Shown here: in pieces, positions 34,770-42,782 of the stretch | Position numbering within the stretch: the first letter of the stretch is position 1 | Layout of the letters: each line of letters starts with the position of its first letter | Source of the DNA: an uncultured Lachnospiraceae bacterium | Lineage (GTDB): Bacteria > Bacillota > Clostridia > Lachnospirales > Lachnospiraceae | Assembly (NCBI GenBank): GCA_947174015.1 | Contig: CAMWHJ010000019.1 | Location: forward strand, 1-50,013 | Direction: 5' to 3' | DNA: 50,013 nucleotides | Position numbers and translations under genes: made by a program | The notes under the pieces: model-generated | The model's input: the letters and a program-made list of their open reading frames with translations, nothing else | What the model was told of the DNA's origin: nothing | Database searches by the model: none

Positions 34770-36548
34770 TTAATCAAAAGAAATATGCAATTTCTCCAAT
34801 TCCTGTATCATATTCTTTTTGTCTGCCATCAACCGCTGCATACCTACGATATCGGCAGGCTCTAATCTTGACATCTCATAATCCATAGTGCCTCTCTTTA
34901 CCTTTACAACCACATCCTTACATGCCTTCTCCTCCGCTGCTTTGCTCTCCAACGCAGGAACCTTGGCATTAAATAGTGCTGCTGCTTTCTCCTGCTCCTC
35001 TCTCTCCTGAAATACGTTCAGAATCTTGGCTGGCTCCAGTACCCCTTCCTCCAGTTGTGCAAATAAGCACTTTGCCACAATGTGATAAACTCCCTCCGGA
35101 AAATCTTTTGGGGTAACATAATCCTTTATCTGTGCATACAGTCCCGGACGGTCAATCAGCCAAGTCAACAGCAACATTTGATGCTCCAAAGCCGGATTTT
35201 TTTCCTCCCGCCTCTTCTCTCTTTTTTGCTGTGTCTCAAAGCTTTTTGCAGCAGTATCCAACTGTAGTCCAAATTTGTTTACCAACATTCTAAGGTTTTC
35301 AAAACCAATATGATAACGGTCCGCCACTGCCTCCAAATAGTTATTTCGTTCAATCTCTTCCTCAAAATTTAAAAGCTTTTTCGCCACCTCATTCACAAAT
35401 CTGGTCTTACCTTCCGGATCCTTTAAATCATAATCCTGCTCCAATACTTCTATTTCAAAGAAAAAAGCATTCTTTGCCTGTTCTATCCGTTCTTGGAAAG
35501 CGTCGTGCCCTAAATTCCTGATAAATTCATCCGGATCCTTGTAAGGCTGCATATTGATTATCTTAACTGCAAGCCCTGCCGATTTACAGATGGGAATGGC
35601 ACGAAGTGCCGCATTTATACCTGCCTTGTCGCTGTCATAACAGAGCAGCACTTCCTCTGTGTAACGTTTCAGCAGACTGGCATGACCGGAAGTAAAGGCC
35701 GTTCCTAAAGATGCCACTGCATTTTGAAACCCTGCCTGATGCATGGCAATCACATCCATATACCCCTCACAGATAATCATATAAGCTGCTCTGGAACTTC
35801 TCGCCAGATTCAGCCCATAGAGATTTCGGCTCTTTTCAAAAACTTTGGTTTCCGGGGAATTTAAATACTTCGGTTCCCCATCTCCCATTACTCTGCCGCC
35901 AAAGCCAATCACTCTGCTGTTTACATCCATAATGGGAAACATAACCCGATTAAAAAATTTATCGTAAATTCCCCGCTTTTCATCAAAGGTAATCAAACCC
36001 GATTCTTTGAGCACTTCGTCCGAATAACCTTCTTTTTTCAAATATCGGTACAGCTCGTCCCGGTATTTTCCTGCATAACCCAGCCCGAAATGTTTGATGG
36101 TTTCCGGGGACAATGCTCGTTTTGTCAGATACTGATAGCCAATTTGTCCATCCTGTTGTTTCAGTTTATAAAAATAGAAATATGCCGCCTTCTTATTAAT
36201 TTCCAGCAAAGTTTTCCGCAAACTGGATGTTTTTTGGTTCTCTGCATCCTTGCTTTCCTCCGGCAGAACTATCCCTGCCCGCTCTGCCAAAAACTTTACT
36301 GCTTCCACAAAGTCATAATTCTCATACTGCATTACAAAAGTATACACATTGCCACCAGCTCCACAGCCAAAGCAATGGTACATCTGCTTAGAGGGTGTTA
36401 CAGAAAAGGAGGGCGATTTCTCATTGTGAAAAGGGCACAGTCCAAAGTAGGAGCTTCCCTTTCGCTGAAGTTTTACATATCCGGAAATTACATCTACAAT
36501 ATCATTTTTTATTCGAATTTCTTCTATTAAATCATCTCCGTAATACAT
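34770..36548 (-). CDS. dnaG: DNA primase
   Basis: Makes RNA primers at the replication fork. 592 residues. The N-terminal CHC2 zinc finger ([13 protein letters not shown]...[10 protein letters not shown]) is at about 35-62, the TOPRIM core has [16 protein letters not shown] and LCYDSDKAG, and the C-terminus is a helicase-binding helical domain. ATG 36548 with GAAGGA upstream is preferred to the GTG at 36563. Followed by rpoD, trmK and the Nif3 gene, the macromolecular synthesis operon. Confidence 0.96.
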   Translation of the reverse strand: MYYGDDLIEEIRIKNDIVDVISGYVKLQRKGSSYFGLCPFHNEKSPSFSVTPSKQMYHCFGCGAGGNVYTFVMQYENYDFVEAVKFLAERAGIVLPEESKDAENQKTSSLRKTLLEINKKAAYFYFYKLKQQDGQIGYQYLTKRALSPETIKHFGLGYAGKYRDELYRYLKKEGYSDEVLKESGLITFDEKRGIYDKFFNRVMFPIMDVNSRVIGFGGRVMGDGEPKYLNSPETKVFEKSRNLYGLNLARSSRAAYMIICEGYMDVIAMHQAGFQNAVASLGTAFTSGHASLLKRYTEEVLLCYDSDKAGINAALRAIPICKSAGLAVKIINMQPYKDPDEFIRNLGHDAFQERIEQAKNAFFFEIEVLEQDYDLKDPEGKTRFVNEVAKKLLNFEEEIERNNYLEAVADRYHIGFENLRMLVNKFGLQLDTAAKSFETQQKREKRREEKNPALEHQMLLLTWLIDRPGLYAQIKDYVTPKDFPEGVYHIVAKCLFAQLEEGVLEPAKILNVFQEREEQEKAAALFNAKVPALESKAAEEKACKDVVVKVKRGTMDYEMSRLEPADIVGMQRLMADKKNMIQELEKLHISFD

Positions 36549-36627
36549 TGCCTGTTCCTTCACATCCTCTCGTTATTCAAACCAGTGTAAGTATTTCATC
36601 CCTTTGTTGATTATCTCACAACCCTCT

Positions 36628-36656
36628 TATATATTAATTTCGCCACTAATTTCCAA
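36628..36656 (-). promoter_or_regulatory. Sigma-A promoter of the dnaG-rpoD operon
   Basis: Minus strand: -35 TTGGAA (36651-36656), 17-bp spacer, -10 TATATA (36628-36633), about 80 bases before the dnaG start. Confidence 0.6.
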
Positions 36657-36690
36657 AATCCTTTTACTTTTTCTAATTTTTTGCACAAAC

Positions 36691-36743
36691 GAGAAAAAGC
36701 ACGAATAGAAAGCTCGGCTTGCGAGCTTTCTATTGCTTTTCTC
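36691..36743 (-). terminator. Terminator-like hairpin, second copy of a dispersed repeat
   Basis: A 13-bp stem, AATAGAAAGCTCG (36704-36716) and CGAGCTTTCTATT (36722-36734), is extended by outer GAGAAAAAGC/GCTTTTCTC. It follows the 121-residue protein gene on the minus strand and so may end that transcript. The inner part is nearly identical to 24563-24595. Confidence 0.7.
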
Positions 36744-36766
36744 TATACTGCCGCTGTTCGCAGCTG

Positions 36767-37132
36767 CTATCCCACTACATCAGTAATATTTACCTTTTGA
36801 CGGTCATCAATGCGTTGACTGACATACTGCTCCATCAGTTTCAAATTATCCCGAAGACTTGTCAGGCATGGCATTGCTTTCTGACTGGTAACGGTAATCA
36901 TATCAATTTGTATCAGTTCCTCATAAAGTCTCGCCACCGATTGCTGGATTCTCTCTAACTGCTCCACATTGATAAACTTTCCCTCGTTTTTTCGAATGTC
37001 CAATTCAAATTCCAATGCCAGAAGGATTCCTGCATCTCTTGGATCTGATCGTCCTTCCCTCTCTTTTTTCTTCATATCTTCCATCATCTGAAGAATGCTG
37101 TCTTGAGCTAAATCTTTAAATTTTCGTTCCAT
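36767..37132 (-). CDS. Helical protein of unknown function
   Basis: 121 residues, highly charged, almost all predicted helix (FKDLAQDSILQMMEDMKKKE, QLERIQQSVARLYEELIQID), no membrane segment or signal peptide. I do not recognise it. It follows the two COG0523 GTPase genes on the same strand but is separated by a degenerate repeat (37176-37210), so operon membership is uncertain. ATG follows GGGAGGGAACAT. Confidence 0.6.
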   Translation of the reverse strand: MERKFKDLAQDSILQMMEDMKKKEREGRSDPRDAGILLALEFELDIRKNEGKFINVEQLERIQQSVARLYEELIQIDMITVTSQKAMPCLTSLRDNLKLMEQYVSQRIDDRQKVNITDVVG

Positions 37133-37175
37133 ATATGTTCCCTCCCATATTACAATTTTTTAGCAAATATATTAA

Positions 37176-37210
37176 CTGTGCCGTAAATGCACAGACTTAC
37201 GGAATGATTA
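37176..37210. repeat. Degenerate repeat remnant overlapping a stop codon
   Basis: CTGTGCCGTAAATGCACAGA then CTTACGGAATGATTA matches the right half of copy A (101-135: TGTGCAGTAAATGCACAGAC then CTACTGAATAGTTAC). Its last three bases, TTA, are the TAA stop of the neighbouring GTPase gene, so the element ends inside the coding sequence. Confidence 0.6.
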
Positions 37211-38158
37211 TGTGAAATATACCAAATCCTCCTGTGCTGGCTGCGTTGGCTGAATATTCTCTGCATACAGCACCGGTCCCTCACCGTTATAGTCTCTCTG
37301 ATATTCACACCCCACCTTTGCTGTGACTTCAATCCAGTCTCTGGAGTTATAGTCCGAAATCATACTGCTGTCACATTTACAGAGAAATCCGATAAAACCA
37401 ATGTCATCTGCACAACAGGTCATGGCAAATCTTCCCGGAACAAAAGAACCTTTAGGAAGTTTTGCAGATTTGTAAACCACTGCTTTAAAGTGTACCCTTT
37501 TCCCCTCATACTTTTTCGGATTGTCCACTGCATCCAGATACCAGAGACCATAATCATCCTCTTGGATTTCAATTACCTCTGCCGTTACATCAAAAGGCAA
37601 ATCCTCCTCTAATTCCGTATCCGGTACACCCTCTTCTGCCTCAAAATAAATCTGTGCTCTTCGGTTCACCGCTTTGATGCTTTTGCGGAGAGCTGCCTTT
37701 TTTGTCTCTCCGTTACAACGGTTAAATATAACCATATCTGCATCGGTAAAATGAGACATCATCAAAGAACGCATATTATTTAAATACAATTCAAAGGTAG
37801 GGGCAGCTACCGTGGTAATCACCTGTACCACCTGCCATCTGCGAGGCATCCGTTCTGAAGACATTGCCTCAGGTGTCCACATGCCATTATATTCAATCAT
37901 GACCTTTTTGGGCTTATACTTCTTCTGGCATTCACTGTAAAATTCTGCTGTCAGTTGTTCCTTGTCTTCTACCTCCACTAAGGAAATATTGCACTTTTCC
38001 AACTGTTCCCTGTTGTACTCTGCCTCTCCTTCTTCGCAGGCGATCAAAAGGATGGGCTCTCCGGTAATAAAATCCCTGTCCTCTAAGGTATCATTAATGA
38101 AGGTGGTTTTTCCGCTTTCTAAAAATCCCATAAAGACATATACTGGTATCTCTAACAT
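37208..38158 (-). CDS. COG0523 (CobW-type) GTPase fused to a YcgQ/DUF1980-like domain
   Basis: 316 residues. The N-terminal G3E GTPase has the P-loop GFLESGKTTFI (residues 11-21) and a VIFNRCNGETK guanine-specificity segment (NKxD replaced by NRCN). The C-terminal 120 residues (GKRVHFKAVVYKSAKL, GRFAMTCCADDIGFIGFLCK) match the OB-like DUF1980 domain of YcgQ/TIGR03943 proteins. The family's metal-binding CxCC motif is not seen. YcgQ proteins usually pair with a YcgR permease and are zinc-linked; a zinc role is inferred. Its stop codon lies in a repeat. Confidence 0.8.
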   Translation of the reverse strand: MLEIPVYVFMGFLESGKTTFINDTLEDRDFITGEPILLIACEEGEAEYNREQLEKCNISLVEVEDKEQLTAEFYSECQKKYKPKKVMIEYNGMWTPEAMSSERMPRRWQVVQVITTVAAPTFELYLNNMRSLMMSHFTDADMVIFNRCNGETKKAALRKSIKAVNRRAQIYFEAEEGVPDTELEEDLPFDVTAEVIEIQEDDYGLWYLDAVDNPKKYEGKRVHFKAVVYKSAKLPKGSFVPGRFAMTCCADDIGFIGFLCKCDSSMISDYNSRDWIEVTAKVGCEYQRDYNGEGPVLYAENIQPTQPAQEDLVYFT

Positions 38159-38181
38159 ATTATTTCAAACCTTTCTGTCTG

Positions 38182-39297
38182 CTAAACTCCAAACAATTCC
38201 TGAATTTTTTCAGTGTTTAAATCCGTTCCAATGACACAAAGACGTCCTGTAATATCTGCCGCACCATTTCTTACCTCATATTCCCCTGGTACTAAATCAA
38301 AATGCAGCCACTGTCCGCCCTCTGCCGGTAAAATACCCTTAGCACGAAGAATAACTCCATACTGATTATTGTTGGCAAGCTCATTTAATATTTCCTTTAA
38401 ACTATCCTCTGAAAATTTGTGCGGTGTCTCAATTCCCCAGCTGGTAAATACATCATCTGCGTGATGATGGTGATGGTGCTCATGTCCACAGCATTCCTCT
38501 TCATGGTGGTGATGTTCCTGTCCACAACACTCATCCCCATGATGGTGATGATGCTCATGTCCACAGCACTCACCTTCGTGATGGTGGTCATCCTCATGAT
38601 GGAGGTGCTCATCACTGTGGTGGTGCTCATGCCCATGGTGATGGTGATGTCCACATTCCGGACAAATTTCCTCTTCCCCCATCATTTCCTCCAAAAGCGA
38701 ATGCTCCTGCTCCATAGCCTTTAGAATCTGTACTCCCTCCAAGTTATCCCATGGTGTTGTAATAATCACTGCCTTCTCATTATGCTCTTTCAAAGCAGAG
38801 ACACACTTGTCTAATTTTTCCATAGACATATTCTGTGTTCGGCTCAATACGATAGTCCTGGCACTCTCAATCTGATTGTTGAAAAATTCACCAAAATTTT
38901 TCATATACATGGCTGCCTTTGTGGCATCTACCACTGCAGTGGTACTGTTTAAGCAGATTTCCACGTTCTGGTTCACGCCCTGAACTGCTTTGATCACATC
39001 CGAAAGCTTGCCCACACCAGAGGGTTCAATGATCACTCTGTCTGGTGCATAGGTTGAAAGTACTTCCTGCAAAGATTTTCCAAAATCCCCCACCAAAGAA
39101 CAGCAGATACATCCAGAGTTCATCTCTGTCACCTGTACCCCTGCCTCTTTCAAGAAACCTCCGTCTATGCCGATTTCTCCAAATTCGTTCTCAATTAATA
39201 CTAATTTTTCATTTCCCAAGGATTCCTGAATCAGTTTTTTAATTAAAGTGGTCTTTCCTGCACCCAGGAAACCTGAAATAATATCTATCTTTGTCAT
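38182..39297 (-). CDS. COG0523 (CobW-type) metal-trafficking GTPase with long His/Cys linker
   Basis: 371 residues. The P-loop is SGFLGAGKTTLIKKL (8-22), and the metal motif is NSGCICC (61-67). Residues about 215-282 are an extreme His/Glu/Cys stretch made of imperfect repeats of ECCGHEHHHHH type. A CobW C-terminal domain (WGIETPHKFSEDSLKEILNELANNNQYGVILRAKGIL, in part) follows. COG0523 proteins deliver metals, often zinc; the linker should bind or store several ions. Promoter at 39339-39367. It lies 23 bases before the second GTPase. Confidence 0.93.
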   Translation of the reverse strand: MTKIDIISGFLGAGKTTLIKKLIQESLGNEKLVLIENEFGEIGIDGGFLKEAGVQVTEMNSGCICCSLVGDFGKSLQEVLSTYAPDRVIIEPSGVGKLSDVIKAVQGVNQNVEICLNSTTAVVDATKAAMYMKNFGEFFNNQIESARTIVLSRTQNMSMEKLDKCVSALKEHNEKAVIITTPWDNLEGVQILKAMEQEHSLLEEMMGEEEICPECGHHHHHGHEHHHSDEHLHHEDDHHHEGECCGHEHHHHHGDECCGQEHHHHEEECCGHEHHHHHHADDVFTSWGIETPHKFSEDSLKEILNELANNNQYGVILRAKGILPAEGGQWLHFDLVPGEYEVRNGAADITGRLCVIGTDLNTEKIQELFGV

Positions 39298-39338
39298 CTT
39301 TCCATCCTTTCTTAACTCTCACATTCACAGTATCTTTT

Positions 39339-39367
39339 ATTATAACCTTTGTACCTTGATTTTTCAA
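39339..39367 (-). promoter_or_regulatory. Sigma-A promoter of the two GTPase genes
   Basis: Minus strand: -35 TTGAAA (39362-39367), 17-bp spacer, -10 TATAAT (39339-39344). No obvious Zur-type palindrome is seen. Confidence 0.85.
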
Positions 39368-39408
39368 TAGCCTATTTCATGATATCATCATCATTTTTTT
39401 GTATATTT

Positions 39409-40050
39409 TTATCTATCCGTGTCCTTCTGCTTTGTCGCCGAAAATACAAAAACCGAAGATTTAAGAACGAAAAACGGACGCATGGAGCCCCAATAACAAT
39501 AGCCGCAGCAAACCACACGACCATCATCACAGACATACTGAACACAAGAAGATGACCAGCCGGAAGTGGTGCTGCCCGGTGTGGCAAGCCACCACCAATC
39601 CTCCATATTTTTACCAAGCACCTTTCTATATTTGCGGTATTGGTCAATGGTCAGCAAACTCACCTTATCTCTGCTTCTCCCATAATCATTCAGTCCGTCC
39701 ATGGACAACAAATCTGTTGTATGCTCCACAATATTTTCCTTACCAAACTCATCCTCTAATTTCTTCCGGTAAACACCATTGAGATATTTTCGAATATTGC
39801 TTTCGCACCAATTATTGTTATCCTCTCCAAACTTTATAATATCTTCCATCAAATCTTTTCTAATCATTGCCGTTGTTCCATTTTCATAATGTTCTAATAC
39901 GATAAACCCATTATTAATCACCGTTCCCGGCTTTACTGACGAAAGAACCACTTTATTTAATCCCAAAGCCTTCTCCAAATCCGAATTGATATGAATCGAA
40001 AATTTGCTTCCATCTGTTTTTATATCTGTTTCATTTACTGTTATCTGCAT
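39409..40050 (-). CDS. DUF6273-like protein with Cys/Tyr-rich C-terminal segment
   Basis: 213 residues, no signal peptide. After an N-terminal region of about 90 residues comes the DUF6273-like core: NNNWCESNIRKYLNG, then DWWWLATPGSTTSGW near residue 153 and the closing GSMRPFFVLKSS. Between these, YVCDDGRVVCCGYCYWG is unusually rich in Cys, Tyr, Gly and Asp. The domain resembles C-type-lectin or FGE-like folds that carry hypervariable surfaces. Start ATG 40050 follows AAGGAGAACAAAAGC; the upstream TTG start is less likely. Last gene of the SOS-promoter run; 57 bases after the DUF262-like gene. Confidence 0.75.
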   Translation of the reverse strand: MQITVNETDIKTDGSKFSIHINSDLEKALGLNKVVLSSVKPGTVINNGFIVLEHYENGTTAMIRKDLMEDIIKFGEDNNNWCESNIRKYLNGVYRKKLEDEFGKENIVEHTTDLLSMDGLNDYGRSRDKVSLLTIDQYRKYRKVLGKNMEDWWWLATPGSTTSGWSSSCVQYVCDDGRVVCCGYCYWGSMRPFFVLKSSVFVFSATKQKDTDR

Positions 40051-40107
40051 GCTTTTGTTCTCCTTTTTTGTGACTATGTTTTGTACTTTGTTTTCCGGCA
40101 AATAATT

Positions 40108-41568
40108 CTAATGGTGCAGATGCATCCCCTCTCTTTCCTTACTCAGATATTCTGATAAATCTTTCTTCATATATATATAATTCTCTTTTTGATCCTCAAG
40201 ATAATCATTATTTCGATGAAAGAAATCTATAATCCAGTTGTCTAAATCAATCTCTTTTTCAAAGGAATATGCGATAAGCGCTATCAAAGAAGGTTCGTTT
40301 TTCCATTCCAACAGCGATGAATGTTTATCCACCTTATATATGTCCAGCATTCCATAGTAATCATCAATATCCTCTTCTGTTACATCCTCTTTTACATTTT
40401 CTTTTACAAAATCAAATATTGACACCTCTTTCTCTATTTCTGTACCATCCTCGGAAACATTTTCTTTTGTTTCCGATAAAACTTCTTCCTTATTAACATG
40501 CAGATAATCCATTAGTAATTGCTCAAGCAGATTTAGCTTTCTGGTAATCACCCCTCTATCTTTCGTTCCCCGCTCTTTTTCCAGTTCTGCCCAACTTATG
40601 CCATCAATTTCTTTCAACTGCAAATCCGAAACAAATTTGTGTAAAAAATCCTCAAATTTTTTATCGGCAACATTAAGTTTTCTAAATTTGTCAAACAAAG
40701 CAAACCAAATAAATGAGTTTTTAGAAGTGAATAAGGATTTGATATCTTCCTTTTCATCTAATAAAGGAGTAAGCCTTTGGAGAAGCTTCATAAATGATGC
40801 AAATTCTTCATCATTGGAATTTGTATTAAGATATTTCCCAATACTTTTGGGCTGCTTGGTCCATTTATCAAAATGATTGATAAGCATTATGGATTCCATG
40901 ACAATTTTTTCATATACCCCTTTAATTCTTTCATTTTCCGTATAATTTCCACAATCCTTAAAGAAATCACAGGCAGTAATTTCTCGGATGGTTCTGGCAT
41001 ACCTGCTGATATATGTAAAACCGGCCTGTGCCGTATTCATAGGTTTATTATTGTTATATCGCTCCACCAAATCACACATTCTTTGGGTTGTACATTTCTC
41101 ATGTATCGCACACTCCAACTGAAATTCATTAAATACCTTTTTCAATTCCTTTGGCAAATCAGAATATGTCTTGTTGCGAATATCAAACTGTACCGTTTCT
41201 TTCACAAACTCTCCTTGCGGATCCTTAACAAATTTCCCGTTCTTATCCGTAACTCTTCTGTCGTAATCCACCAAAAATTCTTTTACATCACTGCTTATTT
41301 TGTAATTGCCATTTCTAAATTCATCTAATGTGGAACTTCTCTGCAATCCTTCTATAATATAAAGCTGAGAATTCTCAATATGTTCTCCTAAAATAATGGG
41401 AGGAATATAATCATCTGTCAAAACAACAAAAATCAGTTCGTTTTTCATGTTTTTTGTCCATTGACCCGCCATTCTCTGTACATCCTGATCGGAACGAATA
41501 TCACCCTCCAACATTTTCTTCAAATATGTTTCCAACGGATACGTTTGTCTTCTTGGTCGTCTGTTCAT
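40108..41568 (-). CDS. DUF262/ParB-like protein
   Basis: 486 residues. The N-terminal 'YIPPIILGE...LYIIEGLQRSSTLDEF' fits the DUF262/ParB-Srx fold, with EGLQRSSTL in place of DGQQR. Known DUF262 proteins are NTP-dependent nucleases or regulators, often in phage defence; here there is no clear C-terminal HNH (DUF1524) domain. A 'DKNGKFVKDPQGEFVKE' insertion resembles one in the neighbouring sigma-like protein. The C-terminus is acidic and helical. Second gene of the leftward SOS operon, 27 bases after the sigma gene. Confidence 0.65.
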   Translation of the reverse strand: MNRRPRRQTYPLETYLKKMLEGDIRSDQDVQRMAGQWTKNMKNELIFVVLTDDYIPPIILGEHIENSQLYIIEGLQRSSTLDEFRNGNYKISSDVKEFLVDYDRRVTDKNGKFVKDPQGEFVKETVQFDIRNKTYSDLPKELKKVFNEFQLECAIHEKCTTQRMCDLVERYNNNKPMNTAQAGFTYISRYARTIREITACDFFKDCGNYTENERIKGVYEKIVMESIMLINHFDKWTKQPKSIGKYLNTNSNDEEFASFMKLLQRLTPLLDEKEDIKSLFTSKNSFIWFALFDKFRKLNVADKKFEDFLHKFVSDLQLKEIDGISWAELEKERGTKDRGVITRKLNLLEQLLMDYLHVNKEEVLSETKENVSEDGTEIEKEVSIFDFVKENVKEDVTEEDIDDYYGMLDIYKVDKHSSLLEWKNEPSLIALIAYSFEKEIDLDNWIIDFFHRNNDYLEDQKENYIYMKKDLSEYLSKEREGMHLHH

Positions 41569-41595
41569 AATAATCGCTTCCTCCTAATCTTTGTC

Positions 41596-42222
41596 CTAAT
41601 ATAGTACCTTTACATTTTCGTATGATCTTATGGCAAGCATATGATCTGTATATTCTTTCTGTGTGATATGTAATAATTGTCTAATTTCTTCCTGTGGATA
41701 TCCATCCGCTAAAAGTGAAACTATCTTTCTTTGCTTTTTTGAGAGCCGGTCCAGATACTTTTGAATTTTATCATCGGAAGAAAGACCAAATTCTTCTGAT
41801 AATTCATTCTCTATGTTGAAATCTGATGTGAGCATTTCCGAGAAATCCACTCCATCTTCTCTCGGAGCGTCCATATATACCGGCAAAATCTCTATAAATT
41901 TCCCCTCCTCATCTTTTACCTTATTCCCCTCCTTATCACGCATATATTGGATTCTTTTGTCTCTGCCCAGATATGTTTTTTCCTGCATGATCTTTAATGG
42001 CAAGCGTTTTCTCAAATACGCCTCAAATGGCACGCCTTGATCTTCATCAAAGGATTCTGCCAACTGCCACAATGTTAAGTTTGCACTGCTCAAAAAATCA
42101 TCAAAATCCATTTGGGACAAACCGCCAAACATGGAAACAGACTTATAAACAATCTGTCTCAGCTTTGCCATATTGTTGGCTGAATATTCCTGGTATACTC
42201 TCTGCTTCTTTTCTTCTGTCAT
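41596..42222 (-). CDS. Sigma-70-family-like factor of the island
   Basis: 208 residues. Region 2 is recognisable (QMDFDDFLSSANLTLWQLAESFDEDQGVPFEAYLRKRL, in part: FDEDQGVPFEAYLRKRL), and the C-terminal region 4-like helix-turn-helix is LDRLSKKQRKIVSLLADGYPQEEIRQLLHI (in part: DGYPQEEIRQLLHI). A beta-hairpin-like insertion, DKEGNKVKDEEGKFIEI, separates them. I infer that it directs host RNA polymerase to island promoters; being first behind the LexA-controlled promoter, it would be made on DNA damage. Region 4 is weak, so a DNA-binding regulator is the alternative. Confidence 0.75.
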   Translation of the reverse strand: MTEEKKQRVYQEYSANNMAKLRQIVYKSVSMFGGLSQMDFDDFLSSANLTLWQLAESFDEDQGVPFEAYLRKRLPLKIMQEKTYLGRDKRIQYMRDKEGNKVKDEEGKFIEILPVYMDAPREDGVDFSEMLTSDFNIENELSEEFGLSSDDKIQKYLDRLSKKQRKIVSLLADGYPQEEIRQLLHITQKEYTDHMLAIRSYENVKVLY

Positions 42223-42289
42223 GATCCCTTCACCTTTCTATCATCCATAAATAGAATGATCCTTTCTTCTGTTTATCTTTCTGAAATTA

Positions 42290-42318
42290 ATTATATCCCG
42301 AACACTTGTTCCTGTCAA
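42290..42318 (-). promoter_or_regulatory. Perfect consensus promoter of the leftward island operon
   Basis: Minus strand: -35 TTGACA (42313-42318), 17-bp spacer, -10 TATAAT (42290-42295). The spacer is filled by LexA box 1, so LexA would block RNA polymerase directly. Confidence 0.92.
42299..42312. promoter_or_regulatory. LexA/DinR box 1
   Basis: CGAACACTTGTTCC, 13 of 14 matches to the Gram-positive SOS box CGAACRNRYGTTYC. Confidence 0.85.
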
Positions 42319-42327
42319 TACCAAAAT

Positions 42328-42341
42328 AGAACGCTTGTTCG
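42328..42341. promoter_or_regulatory. LexA/DinR box 2
   Basis: AGAACGCTTGTTCG keeps the GAAC-N4-GTTC core and shares CTTGTTC with box 1; centres are 29 bp apart. It lies on the side of the rightward genes. No clear sigma-A promoter is seen for those genes in 42342-42535; an island-specific promoter is possible. Confidence 0.75.
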
Positions 42342-42535
42342 CATTCATTATTTGTTGACTACTCAACTGCCTATTATTTGCAGAAACAAATTTTATACAG
42401 CCAAACAGGAACGTGATTTGGTTTTCAAACAGAGAATATATAAGTGAGACAAGTTTAATCATTGTCATTTTACAGAAAAAGAAACAAAACAATATGGCAA
42501 ACAAATATGGAAAGAAAAAGGAGCGAATGATTATT

Positions 42536-42727
42536 ATGTCAAAAACTACTACATATAAAACAAACCATAACACCTTTGGCGGAGTCATCTATCAGTCAGA
42601 TTTTTGCACAGATTATGAGACAACACACAATATTGCTGCACGAATTGTATCTGATTGGAGCTTTGATAAGCAGTGCGAGAGAAATATAGAACTAAGAGAA
42701 ATGAACCAAAAATATAATAAAAGCTAA
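42536..42727 (+). CDS. Small island protein of unknown function
   Basis: 63 residues, MSKTTTYKTNHNTFGGVIYQ onwards, then an acidic and Cys-containing middle and a charged end (RNIELREMNQKYNKS). AAAGGAG lies upstream; an ATG 9 bases earlier (42527) is too close to it, so 42536 is chosen, with modest confidence. First gene rightward from the SOS region and 55 bases before the polymerase gene. Its place suggests an early regulator or polymerase accessory, which is inference only. Confidence 0.5.
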   Translation: MSKTTTYKTNHNTFGGVIYQSDFCTDYETTHNIAARIVSDWSFDKQCERNIELREMNQKYNKS

Positions 42728-42782
42728 ATAAGAAACGCCACTATAAAACCGTTGCAAAAATAAGTTATGGAGGTGATTGGGT

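Noticed and set aside
38400-38720. Plus-strand frames rich in Met/Val across the His-repeat region
   Set aside because: They are shadows of the repetitive CAT/CAC codons of the minus-strand GTPase gene, with no ribosome sites.
39409-42222. Reverse transcriptase or template repeat for a diversity-generating retroelement
   Set aside because: No RT motif (such as xxDD) and no second copy of the variable segment was found in this window; the DGR idea therefore remains a remote-target hypothesis.
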